The translations under genes and the position numbers were made by a program. From an uncultured Clostridia bacterium (lineage in GTDB: Bacteria > Bacillota > Clostridia > Oscillospirales > Ruminococcaceae): 10,159 nt of DNA. The notes under the pieces are model-generated. The model saw only the letters and a program-made list of their open reading frames with translations. It searched no databases and had not been told where the DNA came from. Positions 1 to 6,940 of this stretch are shown here, one piece after another; within the stretch, counting starts at the first letter, position 1, and the number at the start of each line of letters is the position of its first letter. The DNA is taken from the NCBI GenBank assembly GCA_947177545.1, contig CAMWVF010000020.1, positions 1-10,159 on the forward strand. Reading direction: 5' to 3'.

Positions 1-370
1 TTGTTACGACCCGCATATGCAACACGGTTATAAGTATGAATACTATAAAACCGATAAGCGCGTTTCCGCTCATAACGAAATCGCCGAAGGCTTTAACGAT
101 ATGTCCCGCAAAGCCCTGGTTTGAAAGTATCTGACGGGTGGACGAAATGTTCAAACCCAATCGGAAAATCGTGGTGATAAGGAGCATTGACGGGAAAATT
201 GAGAATTCCAGCGGCTCCTTTATGTACATGGTTATAAGAAGAATAACCAGTGATAAAGCGATATTAACAACAAACAGCATATCCAGCAGCCATGTGGGCA
301 GCGGTATGATAATAAGGAAAATAGCAAGGATAACGAATACCGTTACCATGTTATTCATTATTTTTTTCAC
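1..370 (-). CDS. flhA: Flagellar export gate protein FlhA, N-terminal part (gene runs off the left edge)
   Basis: FlhA is the large membrane protein of the flagellar type III export gate; its cytoplasmic domain forms a nonameric ring that receives substrates and chaperones. About 123 codons are present, covering the first membrane segments. Family hallmarks are visible: IIPLPTWLLD near residues 21-30, FSIFPSMLLITTIFRLGLN around residues 57-75 and the following SSTR. The best start is GTG at 370-368, in frame with later ATGs at 358 and 349 and preceded by AGGAAGG about 13 bases upstream; the ATGs have no better ribosome site. flhB ends at 456, leaving an 85-base gap with no terminator that I can see, so the two are probably cotranscribed. 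The last visible residues (LHMRVVT) differ from the usual LQFVVIT of the family. Identity is sure; the exact start is fairly sure. Confidence 0.95.
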   Translation of the reverse strand, partial: MKKIMNNMVTVFVILAIFLIIIPLPTWLLDMLFVVNIALSLVILLITMYIKEPLEFSIFPSMLLITTIFRLGLNISSTRQILSNQGFAGHIVKAFGDFVMSGNALIGFIVFILITVLHMRVVT

Positions 371-455
371 GGTATATACGTAACCTTCCTTCCTATCGGA
401 TACAAAACACGTGAACCTGTCTCAATCGCATGGCTCCGTTTTCTGTTTTCCGATG

Positions 456-1577
456 TCAGTAATTGGGGTAATTTCTAACATTATTCTGTTCCAGTCCCTT
501 GGGCTTTCTGCCGCTCATATCGTAAACGAACGCCAGAACCTGCGCGACCTCCTGATAAAAGTTATACGGTATTGCTCTGCCCAAGTCCACCGATTTATAA
601 AGACCTCTTGCCAGCGGCACGTTTTCAATGATAGCAACGCCGCTGTCCTGCGCCTTTTCTATAATTTTAAAAGCCAGATTATCCGCTCCCTTTGCAACAA
701 CAACTGGAGCAATGTCATTTTCTTCGTTATATCTTATTGCAACCGCAAAGTGGGTAGGGTTCCTTACAACAACGTCCGCAGTGGGGACGTCCTGCATCAT
801 ACGGTTCATAGCCATTTGCTGCTGCTTCTGACGGCGTTTGCTCTTGATCTGAGGGTCGCCCTCCATTTGCTTGTACTCTTCCTTGACCTCTTGCTTGGTC
901 ATTTTCATGTCCTTGTCAAACTTATATTTCTGGAACAGGAAGTCTATAGCGGCAACCGCCACGAAAACTACCGCAATTTTCATACATATAACGTAAATCG
1001 CGTCCATAGTATAAAGAAGCCCCGAGGACAGTTCCATTTGAAAAAGCCTTGCAAATTCAGGTATTCTTGAAGAGACCTCTTTGTAAACCACCACGAAAAG
1101 GATAACAAGCTTTACAACAGATTTGAATAGCTCAAAAATCGATGTGATAGAAAACATCTTTTTTATTCCCTGAAAGGGATTGAGCTTGCTTAACTTAAAC
1201 TGAAAGGATTTTTTTGAAAAGATAAATTTTGTCTGTATTCCCGTAACAATGACAGGTACAAGTATCGAAGCCAAAAGCACAGGTCCCGCTATGAAGAGAG
1301 TGGCTTTTCCCGTTTCGAGGATAAGCTTTGTGGAAACTCTCATTCCGTCAAGCTTGCCGTTCTCTATTCCGCCTCCCGCAATGCTGATCCAGTATGTCAC
1401 ACAGTCCGCAGCAGTTCGGTACATAAGCTTCGCCATTATTCGCAATATAAAGAAAACCAACAGTACAAACGCAGCCGTGACCACGTCCTTGCTCTGCATG
1501 ACGTTGCCCTCTTTTCGCTGCTCACGCAGCTTATGGGGGGTCGCCTTTTCGGTTTTTTCACCGGTGCTTTCTTGAAT
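456..1577 (-). CDS. flhB: Flagellar export switch protein FlhB, apparently started from an ATT codon
   Basis: FlhB is the membrane component of the export gate that switches secretion from hook to filament subunits after cutting itself at an NPTH motif. The protein has four hydrophobic segments, then a basic cytoplasmic linker (QIKSKRRQKQQQ) and NPTH at residues 273-276 of the long form, matching Salmonella 269-272. The first in-frame ATG (1499) would remove the conserved family N-terminus, but the frame stays open upstream and encodes EKTEKATPHKLREQRKEGN, typical of FlhB. Between an upstream in-frame TGA (1637-1635) and ATG 1499 there is no ATG, GTG or TTG. A strong AAAAAGGAG lies 7 bases before ATT at 1577-1575, giving 373 residues, the normal family length. 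I therefore call ATT the start. It begins 26 bases after the fliR stop. A sequencing error is the main alternative. Confidence 0.92.
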   Translation of the reverse strand: MQESTGEKTEKATPHKLREQRKEGNVMQSKDVVTAAFVLLVFFILRIMAKLMYRTAADCVTYWISIAGGGIENGKLDGMRVSTKLILETGKATLFIAGPVLLASILVPVIVTGIQTKFIFSKKSFQFKLSKLNPFQGIKKMFSITSIFELFKSVVKLVILFVVVYKEVSSRIPEFARLFQMELSSGLLYTMDAIYVICMKIAVVFVAVAAIDFLFQKYKFDKDMKMTKQEVKEEYKQMEGDPQIKSKRRQKQQQMAMNRMMQDVPTADVVVRNPTHFAVAIRYNEENDIAPVVVAKGADNLAFKIIEKAQDSGVAIIENVPLARGLYKSVDLGRAIPYNFYQEVAQVLAFVYDMSGRKPKGLEQNNVRNYPNY

Positions 1578-1584
1578 TTTAACA

Positions 1585-1593
1585 CTCCTTTTT
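1585..1593 (-). promoter_or_regulatory. Strong ribosome binding site that sets the flhB ATT start
   Basis: On the minus strand the sequence is AAAAAGGAG, followed by seven bases and then ATT (1577-1575). It lies in the short gap between the fliR stop (1604) and flhB. No standard start codon in the flhB frame follows at a usable distance, so this site is the main argument for AUU initiation. Confidence 0.7.
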
Positions 1594-1603
1594 AACGTCC
1601 GTT

Positions 1604-2389
1604 CTATTGGGCGTGCATAATTGTTATAAAGGATTCAAGGGTGTCAAGCCAGGTGTTCAGGTAACCGTCGATATATTCGGACAGCGGCACCGCTACCAAA
1701 AACAATATCGCAAAGCCGAATGCGACCTTCATCTGAATGTTTATCACCATTATCTGTATCTGCGGTACCGATTTCATCAGCACGCCCATGCAGAACTCAA
1801 GTATAAGCTCCGCTGCAATGACAGGCATTGCAAGCTTTATGACAATACCGATAAGCACTGAGAAATACGCCGCTATGCTGTACCCAAGATCGGGATTGAA
1901 CCCGCCGCTCCCTATGGGAAGTATATCGTAGGACAGCAAGAACAGCCTTATATATGACATATGGGAATTCGTCGCCAAAAAATAAAGATACAGCATAAAA
2001 CTGATGAACGAACCCATAATTGACATCTGCACATTGGTTTCAGGGTCAAAGACCTTAGCCATACCGAGACCCGACTGCATATCCATGACCTCGCCCGCCA
2101 CCTGAACCGAATAAAAGAACAGGTCGGTAATGAACCCGATAACAAGTCCGATAAAGGTCTCGCGCAGTATCATCATAAGGTATATGCCCGCCGTACTTCC
2201 CGTGTCCACAGGCTCGGGCTGGAGCACCATAATTATCACATATGTAATAAAAATGGATATTCCCACCTTTGCGATAACAGGAATGTTCCGTCTCGACAAA
2301 ATGGGGTTAAAGGCAAATATGCAAAGTATTCGGGCGAAAACCAGCAAATTGGTCTCAAAGCTCCGAAACAGGACAACAAAGAAATCCAA
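1604..2389 (-). CDS. fliR: Flagellar export gate protein FliR
   Basis: FliR is one of the three proteins (FliP5, FliQ4, FliR1) that form the helical export gate in the centre of the basal-body membrane ring. The 261-residue product has the usual family length and is almost wholly hydrophobic, with about six membrane segments. Family features include the early ARILCIFAFNPILSRRNIP, the METFIG-like stretch (MMILRETFIGLVIGF) and the central VQVAGEVMDMQSGLGMAKVFDP near residues 90-115. The start is TTG at 2389-2387: GGGGAGG lies about 9 bases upstream, overlapping the end of fliQ, and no ATG is near. The fliQ stop is only 18 bases away, so translation is probably coupled. flhB follows after 26 bases. 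Identity is certain; the TTG start is likely. Confidence 0.96.
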   Translation of the reverse strand: MDFFVVLFRSFETNLLVFARILCIFAFNPILSRRNIPVIAKVGISIFITYVIIMVLQPEPVDTGSTAGIYLMMILRETFIGLVIGFITDLFFYSVQVAGEVMDMQSGLGMAKVFDPETNVQMSIMGSFISFMLYLYFLATNSHMSYIRLFLLSYDILPIGSGGFNPDLGYSIAAYFSVLIGIVIKLAMPVIAAELILEFCMGVLMKSVPQIQIMVINIQMKVAFGFAILFLVAVPLSEYIDGYLNTWLDTLESFITIMHAQ

Positions 2390-2407
2390 AATCCTCTGCC
2401 TCCCCGC

Positions 2408-2695
2408 TTACCAGCCGCTGCCCGTCTGCTGACTGACCTGATTGATGATGTCGAAGATGTGGGTAACAAACTCGCTGCACCAGTTCATCATCATCGGCGC
2501 CATAAGCAGCAGCAGTACAACGATAGTCAGCGCCTTGGGTACAAATGTAAGGGTCTGCTCGTGGACCTGTGTCGCCGCCTGAAGTATAGCGATAACAAGC
2601 CCCACTATCATGCTTATCAGCAGCAGCGGTCCCGCAAGCTTTATTGAAAGTATAAGAGCTTCTCTGAAAATATCCAGAACCATTGCTTCCGACAT
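2408..2695 (-). CDS. fliQ: Flagellar export gate protein FliQ
   Basis: FliQ is the small two-helix subunit that packs around the FliP/FliR core of the export gate. The 95-residue product is a little longer than the usual 89 or so. It has two hydrophobic helices (about residues 17-38 and 53-70) joined by the family loop ATQVHEQTLTFVPK, with the conserved Gln and Thr-Phe-Pro pattern. ATG at 2695 is preceded by AAAGGA about 11 bases upstream. The gap to fliP is 44 bases and to fliR 18. The C-terminal tail (INQVSQQTGSGW) is slightly extended. No doubt about identity. Confidence 0.97.
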   Translation of the reverse strand: MSEAMVLDIFREALILSIKLAGPLLLISMIVGLVIAILQAATQVHEQTLTFVPKALTIVVLLLLMAPMMMNWCSEFVTHIFDIINQVSQQTGSGW

Positions 2696-2739
2696 AGCCG
2701 TAATTTTCCTTTCCCGAAAAGCTGCTCAAAGGTGCACCG

Positions 2740-3705
2740 CTACGTGTACATATGAAAGCCGCTGACAAGCGAGCCTATAAGCAGCGTCCAGCCGTCGCAG
2801 AGTATAAACAGCAGCAGCTTGAACGGCACCGAAATGGTGGTCGGCGGCAGCATCATCATACCCATTGACATAAGCAGCGTTGAAACTACAATATCTATTA
2901 TCAAAAACGGAATGTACAGCAAAAAGCCTATCTCAAATCCGATCTTGATCTCGCTTAATACAAATGCCGGGACGACCAGCGTAAAGCTGATCTCCTCGAT
3001 AAATTCCTCCTCTGTCTCGGCAGCCATTTCTGTACCCGTCAGACCGAGGAAAAAGTCCATTGAATCGTTGCTTGTATTTGCAAGCATCCATTTTTTTAAC
3101 GGCACCGAAGCCGCCTGTACCGCTTCCACCGAGGTATACTCTCCGTTTTTATAGGGGACGTAAGCCACTTCGTTCATTTCACCGATAACAGGCGTCATGA
3201 TAAACAGCGTCAAAAACAGCGCAAGCCCTATCATTACCTGATTGGGCGGAGTTTGCTGGACGCCCATGGCGTTCCTTAAAAGGGAGAATGAAATTATTAT
3301 TCTCGTAAAGCAGGTGAGCATCACCAGTATCGACGGCGCAAGCGATAATATCGTTATCAGCAGAATAAGGTCGATAGTGGTGGAGCTTTGATTTAAGTTC
3401 AGCAGATCAAGCAGGTTGTCGACTTCCTCGGGGTCGTCCGTTTCGGGACCGTCATAGGGTACCGTCGTAACTACCGTGGTCTCTACAGGCTCGCCGTTTG
3501 CGTCTGTCTGAACAGGAGCAGTCCCGTACTGGGTCTGAGTGGTCTGAGGTACGGAGGTTTCAACATTCGGGATAGTGGTAACTATCCCCGTCACGCCCTG
3601 CTCGGGGTCAGCCGTTGCAAAGGCAATCAGACCCGGAAATGAAACCGCCATGACGGTACCGCAAATAAAAACTGCGGCAATTTTTTTAAAAATCATCCTT
3701 TTCAT
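2740..3705 (-). CDS. fliP: Flagellar export gate protein FliP with a long Thr/Pro-rich N-terminal insert
   Basis: FliP forms the pentameric core of the export gate and is one of the few gate proteins with a cleaved signal peptide. From ATG 3705 (AGAGGA 8 bases upstream) the product has 321 residues against about 220-245 in Bacillus and E. coli. Residues 1-32 look like a signal peptide (basic start, hydrophobic core, AFATA). Residues 33-105 are a Thr-, Val- and Pro-rich, then acidic, segment with no counterpart in well-known FliP. The conserved body follows: TCFTRIIISFSLLRNAMG at 131-148, TPPNQVMIGLALFLT at 152-166, and the C-terminal MGMMMLPPTTISVPFK and DGWTLLIGSL. The gene overlaps fliO by 20 bases. 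A TTG at 3753 could give 16 more residues but has no ribosome site and would bury the signal peptide. Confidence 0.95.
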   Translation of the reverse strand: MKRMIFKKIAAVFICGTVMAVSFPGLIAFATADPEQGVTGIVTTIPNVETSVPQTTQTQYGTAPVQTDANGEPVETTVVTTVPYDGPETDDPEEVDNLLDLLNLNQSSTTIDLILLITILSLAPSILVMLTCFTRIIISFSLLRNAMGVQQTPPNQVMIGLALFLTLFIMTPVIGEMNEVAYVPYKNGEYTSVEAVQAASVPLKKWMLANTSNDSMDFFLGLTGTEMAAETEEEFIEEISFTLVVPAFVLSEIKIGFEIGFLLYIPFLIIDIVVSTLLMSMGMMMLPPTTISVPFKLLLFILCDGWTLLIGSLVSGFHMYT

Positions 3706-4096
3706 TCCGTCCGTCCTCTTTATTTTGGATATTCTCTTTATTTCTTTCAGCAAAAGCCCTTTTGAGGCTCCGCATGAAGCCTGATTCTGCGGGAACGGCA
3801 GGCACGGTATCTCCGCTTTCGTAAAGCTCGATGTCCTCCCTGTCCAGATCGCAGATCTTATTTACAGCATTAGGAGTAACACCGATAAGCATGCACTTGT
3901 TACCGACCTCAACGATCATAAGCTGCTTATCAGGAGCCACCCCGATACATTCTATAATTTTTATCATTTTACGGCTGCCGCCGAAGCCGCCGCCGTTAAA
4001 ATGTTTGTTAAGCCACCTTGATGCGTAAAACGCAAGGAACATCAGTCCGATAATTCCAAGCAAGGCGCATACAACGGTAAAAACCTCACCGAACAT
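3686..4096 (-). CDS. fliO: Flagellar biosynthesis protein FliO (FliZ of Bacillus)
   Basis: FliO is a small membrane protein that helps the FliP ring assemble. The 136-residue product has one hydrophobic segment (about residues 6-25, VVCALLGIIGLMFLAFYASRW), then a compact cytoplasmic domain with the typical KMIKIIECIGVAPDKQLMIVEVGNKCMLIGVTP pattern split over residues 43-75, and a charged tail (about residues 112-136). Its ATG lies two bases after the cheY TGA (TGATAATG), suggesting coupled translation. Its end overlaps the start of fliP by 20 bases. Assignment rests on the domain pattern and its position just before fliP, which is the usual place. Confidence 0.88.
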   Translation of the reverse strand: MFGEVFTVVCALLGIIGLMFLAFYASRWLNKHFNGGGFGGSRKMIKIIECIGVAPDKQLMIVEVGNKCMLIGVTPNAVNKICDLDREDIELYESGDTVPAVPAESGFMRSLKRAFAERNKENIQNKEDGRNEKDDF

Positions 4097-4098
4097 TA

Positions 4099-4461
4099 TC
4101 AGCCGAGAACCTTCTGAACAGTCTGAAGAATTCTGTCTGCCTTAAAGGGCTTAACGATAAAGTCAAGCGCACCCAGCTTGATAGCCTCAACAACCATGGA
4201 TTCCTGACCCATAGCGGAACACATAACGATCTTTGCAGCGGGATCGGCAGCCTTGATATCTCTCAATGCTTCGATACCTGTCTTGTTGGGCATAGTGATG
4301 TCCATGATAACAAGGTCGGGCTTTTCCGCTGCATATGTATTGCAGGCGATCTCGCCGTCAGCAGCCTCAAGAATATTGTTGTATCCGTTCTTTGTGAGAG
4401 CGTCCTTTATCATCATTCGCATGAAAGCCGCGTCGTCAACAAGCAAAATTTTCTTATCCAT
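4099..4461 (-). CDS. cheY: Chemotaxis response regulator CheY
   Basis: CheY is the single-domain receiver that carries the chemotaxis signal from the kinase CheA to the flagellar switch. The 120-residue product consists only of a receiver domain. The acid pair is D9/D10, the phosphorylation site is D54 (VIMDITMP), the switch Ser is S82 (MCSAMG) and the conserved Lys is K104 (IVKPFK). There is no output domain. ATG at 4461 is preceded by GGAG six bases upstream. The gene sits between fliY and fliO, as in Bacillus, where FliM and FliY are its targets. The 96 bases towards fliY hold only a small GC-rich inverted repeat (GGCG/CGCC, about 4516-4527). Confidence 0.96.
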   Translation of the reverse strand: MDKKILLVDDAAFMRMMIKDALTKNGYNNILEAADGEIACNTYAAEKPDLVIMDITMPNKTGIEALRDIKAADPAAKIVMCSAMGQESMVVEAIKLGALDFIVKPFKADRILQTVQKVLG

Positions 4462-4557
4462 AGTAAACTCCGTTTCTCCGCCTCGGAAGATATTGTTTTA
4501 ACACGAAAGCGACGGGCGGTATCGCCTCCGCAAGGTTTTCATTTTGGTCAACAGGGA

Positions 4558-5811
4558 TTAATCCTTTCCTCCGAGGGAATCAAGGAATTTCGATTTGATA
4601 ATTTCGGTAATTCTTACCGCAAAATTATCATCTATAACAACAACATCGCCTTTGGCAATGAGGTTGCCGTTTACGATAATATCAACAGGCGCGCCCGCCT
4701 GACGTTCAAGCTCAATAATGGTACCCTGCGTAAATTCAAGTATCTCCTTGACCTTTTTAACGCAGGAGCCTATCTCAACAGTAACATTGAGCGGTACGCC
4801 CATAAGAAGCTTGAGGTTGTCGTTCTGCTCCTGAGTAAGAGAAGCATTCTGATAATTTCCGAAGCTCTGAAGCTGTATCGGCTGGATATTCATAGGCGGC
4901 ATCTGGTAACCCTGCTGCGGGTACATTCCATACATACCTGCCATATTCGGATCGGGATAAGCCATAGGCTGACCGCCGTAAGGCATCTGAGGCATCGGCA
5001 TACCCTGCTGGGGATTTCCCTGCATTGGCATACCCTGCTGCGTCATTTGAGGTGCCGCCTGCGCCTGCGGTGCGGAAGCTCCGCCGCCCATAAGCTTTTC
5101 TATCTCGTCCTGAGACATTGTTCCTCCTGATGAAGCTGCGGGAGCGGGAGCAGGCTCCGGTGCAGCAGCTGCCGCCTCCTCTTGAACATTGTTGTAGCTT
5201 GACATCATCTTGGAAGCCATATCCTTCGCCAAATCAATTGTAAGCACCGAAATAAACTCGGACTTGATAACGCCATCGATAGTAAGGTCGAACTTTACAG
5301 TACAAACATAATCCTGCCCCGCAAGCTCATATATCTCCGACCTGATATCTTGGTCGCCTTCCTGAACAATAGCCTCCGGAGTTGAAATATCGACTGTAGT
5401 TTCAATTATCTCCGAAAGAGCCGTTGCTGAAGCGCCCATCATTTGGTTCATGACCTCGCAAACCGCAGAGATGTTCAGTTCATCAAACTGAAAATCCTCC
5501 GAGATCTCAAGAGGCAGCCCCATAAGCTGATTAAGAATAAGCTGTACATCGTTCTGTTTCAAAACCAGAACATTTTGACCTGAAATACCCTGTGTGTACT
5601 TAATACGAACCATAATTGACGGCTCGAGTTCGGGAAAATTCATTTCTCCCGTAGGAATAACATTAACTGTCGGAGTAGTGATCCAAACCTTTGCAGAGAG
5701 CATATTTGACACAGCTGTTGCGGCGGACCCCATAGTTATATTCATTATTTCGCCTATGGCGTCCATTTCCACGTCGCCGAAGCCGTCAATCGTAATTTTC
5801 TCATCGCTCAT
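4558..5811 (-). CDS. fliY: Flagellar switch protein FliY: CheC-type phosphatase domain fused to FliN domain
   Basis: FliY is the Gram-positive C-ring protein that replaces FliN and also dephosphorylates CheY-P. The 417-residue product has a CheC-like region (about 1-205) with two active-site motifs of the E-x-x-N type: E21/N24 (AIGEIMN) and E119/N122 (AVCEVMN). A linker (about 206-325) is rich in Ala/Pro and then Met/Pro/Gln, with QQGMPM twice. A FliN/SpoA domain (about 328-412) has the typical LLMGVPLNVTVEIG and GAPVDIIVNGNLIAKGDVVV patterns. Bacillus FliY starts with a CheY-P-binding peptide like that of FliM; here the N-terminus lacks it, but a similar peptide (MSQDEIEKLMGG, 232-243) lies in the linker. 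ATG 5811 follows GGAAAGGATGG about 12 bases upstream. fliM ends 70 bases before. Confidence 0.95.
   Translation of the reverse strand: MSDEKITIDGFGDVEMDAIGEIMNITMGSAATAVSNMLSAKVWITTPTVNVIPTGEMNFPELEPSIMVRIKYTQGISGQNVLVLKQNDVQLILNQLMGLPLEISEDFQFDELNISAVCEVMNQMMGASATALSEIIETTVDISTPEAIVQEGDQDIRSEIYELAGQDYVCTVKFDLTIDGVIKSEFISVLTIDLAKDMASKMMSSYNNVQEEAAAAAPEPAPAPAASSGGTMSQDEIEKLMGGGASAPQAQAAPQMTQQGMPMQGNPQQGMPMPQMPYGGQPMAYPDPNMAGMYGMYPQQGYQMPPMNIQPIQLQSFGNYQNASLTQEQNDNLKLLMGVPLNVTVEIGSCVKKVKEILEFTQGTIIELERQAGAPVDIIVNGNLIAKGDVVVIDDNFAVRITEIIKSKFLDSLGGKD
4882..5073 (-). repeat. Met/Pro/Gln-rich low-complexity linker in fliY with a 14-bp direct repeat
   Basis: The stretch encodes about residues 247-310 of FliY, rich in Met, Pro, Gln, Gly and Tyr. 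Within it the 14-base sequence ggcataccctgctg occurs at 4997-5010 and 5027-5040, a period of 30 bases or ten residues, giving QQGMPM twice. Such linkers vary by repeat gain and loss. Confidence 0.7.
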
Positions 5812-5815
5812 TATA

Positions 5816-5832
5816 TGTAACCATCCTTTCCG
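5816..5832 (-). promoter_or_regulatory. fliY leader with ribosome site, almost identical to the fliM leader
   Basis: Read on the minus strand this is CGGAAAGGATGGTTACA, which matches 16 of 17 bases upstream of fliM (6898-6914). It contains the likely Shine-Dalgarno sequence AAAGGA, at a rather long distance (about 12 bases) from the fliY ATG. Confidence 0.5.
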
Positions 5833-5881
5833 TTCTGTGGCTTTTTTGTTTTTCTTGTATTGTATGCCCCAAAACCAGGTT

Positions 5882-6892
5882 TTATTTTCCTAAGTCCTTA
5901 TAAATATTGTCTATTTTAACAGCTTTTTTATTATTTTTCGTACCGAGTTTTCCGTCAAACCATAGATTACTTCCAATATTAACGGTAATATTGCTGTCAA
6001 TAGGCACATTAAGCGGGATAATATCGTTGACCTGCATGGTCAGTACGTCATACAAATCAAGCTTTGTTTCGCCCAGAACGGCGCTGATCTTAAGCTCTGA
6101 ATCCTTGATGGCCTCAAGCAGCGAGACCCGTCTTTCTTTTTCCCTCTTCGGATCGAGCTTCTTGGTCGTTCTCGACCACCTGTCGCCGAACTTGGACATG
6201 ATAGACTCAAGGTTCATAGCCGGGATACAGAACGTCATCGTGTTTTTAACATCTTTTATCTCCATTTCCAGCACCACGAGGATAACAACCTCGTCGGGTG
6301 AAATGGACTGCATAACTCTTGCGTTTGTCTCAATTGTGGTAATAACCGGGTTTATGTCGATGTATGTTCCCCATGGCTCTTTCAGAAGCGCAGCCATTTT
6401 GTTCAGCACCGTCGTAAACAGTCCCACCTCTATTTCGGTAAAATCCCTGTTCTGCTCATAGTAGGCCCCCTCGCCGCCCATGAGACGGTCCATCATCGTG
6501 AACGCTATCTGGTTCGATACCTGCATAATGCTGTTTGTTTCAATAACATCGTCATCGGTTATACCCATGTTAACCATAGACATCATTACATAGTCAGGAA
6601 GCGCATTGTTGAACTCGTAATATAACTGCTCCTCTATCTGAAGAACCTCAACCTTGCAGAAAATTCTCATAAGTCCTGTAAGATAAGATGAAAGCACTCG
6701 GGAATAGTTTTCAAAAATACCGTCTATAACTTTAAGCTGCTCCTTTGTGAACTTTTTAGGCATCTTAAAGTCATAGGTCTTCACTTTCTGTTCCTTTGCC
6801 TGCTCTTCAATTTCTTCAAAGGCTTTCGTTCCTTCAGACGAAAAGCTGTTCAACAGCGCGTCAATCTGGCTTTGCGACAGTACGTCAGCCAT
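5882..6892 (-). CDS. fliM: Flagellar motor switch protein FliM
   Basis: FliM is the C-ring subunit that binds CheY-P and passes the signal to FliG. The 336-residue product has the family layout: the N-terminal CheY-P-binding peptide LSQSQIDALLN (residues 5-15), a charged flexible stretch to about residue 40, a CheC-like middle domain (about 45-235) with the FliG-contact loop GGEG (139-142), and a C-terminal SpoA domain (about 260-330, ending IGSNLWFDGKLGTKNNKKAVKI). Length is normal. The ATG at 6892 is preceded by AAAGGA some 13 bases upstream in a leader shared with fliY. motB ends 48 bases upstream and fliL, common in this place, is missing. The CheC-like domain has no E-x-x-N motif, as expected for FliM. 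Confidence 0.97.
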   Translation of the reverse strand: MADVLSQSQIDALLNSFSSEGTKAFEEIEEQAKEQKVKTYDFKMPKKFTKEQLKVIDGIFENYSRVLSSYLTGLMRIFCKVEVLQIEEQLYYEFNNALPDYVMMSMVNMGITDDDVIETNSIMQVSNQIAFTMMDRLMGGEGAYYEQNRDFTEIEVGLFTTVLNKMAALLKEPWGTYIDINPVITTIETNARVMQSISPDEVVILVVLEMEIKDVKNTMTFCIPAMNLESIMSKFGDRWSRTTKKLDPKREKERRVSLLEAIKDSELKISAVLGETKLDLYDVLTMQVNDIIPLNVPIDSNITVNIGSNLWFDGKLGTKNNKKAVKIDNIYKDLGK

Positions 6893-6897
6893 ATCTT

Positions 6898-6914
6898 TGC
6901 AACCATCCTTTCCG
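6898..6914 (-). promoter_or_regulatory. fliM leader with ribosome site, almost identical to the fliY leader
   Basis: On the minus strand the sequence is CGGAAAGGATGGTTGCA, differing at one base from that before fliY (5816-5832). It holds AAAGGA, the likely ribosome site for fliM. A small inverted repeat, CCGGAA/TTCCGG (6912-6917 and 6927-6932), abuts it. Confidence 0.5.
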
Positions 6915-6940
6915 GAAGCATTATCGTTCCGGTTTTATTC

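Noticed and set aside
411..1070. 219-codon open frame on the plus strand
   Set aside because: It lies opposite flhB, has no family resemblance and no ribosome site; flhB is certain, so this is a shadow.
3706..3753. Longer fliP start (TTG 3753)
   Set aside because: No ribosome site, and it would put a charged stretch before the signal peptide.
5907..6461. 184-codon open frame on the plus strand
   Set aside because: Opposite fliM, with composition typical of antisense reading; no support for a gene.
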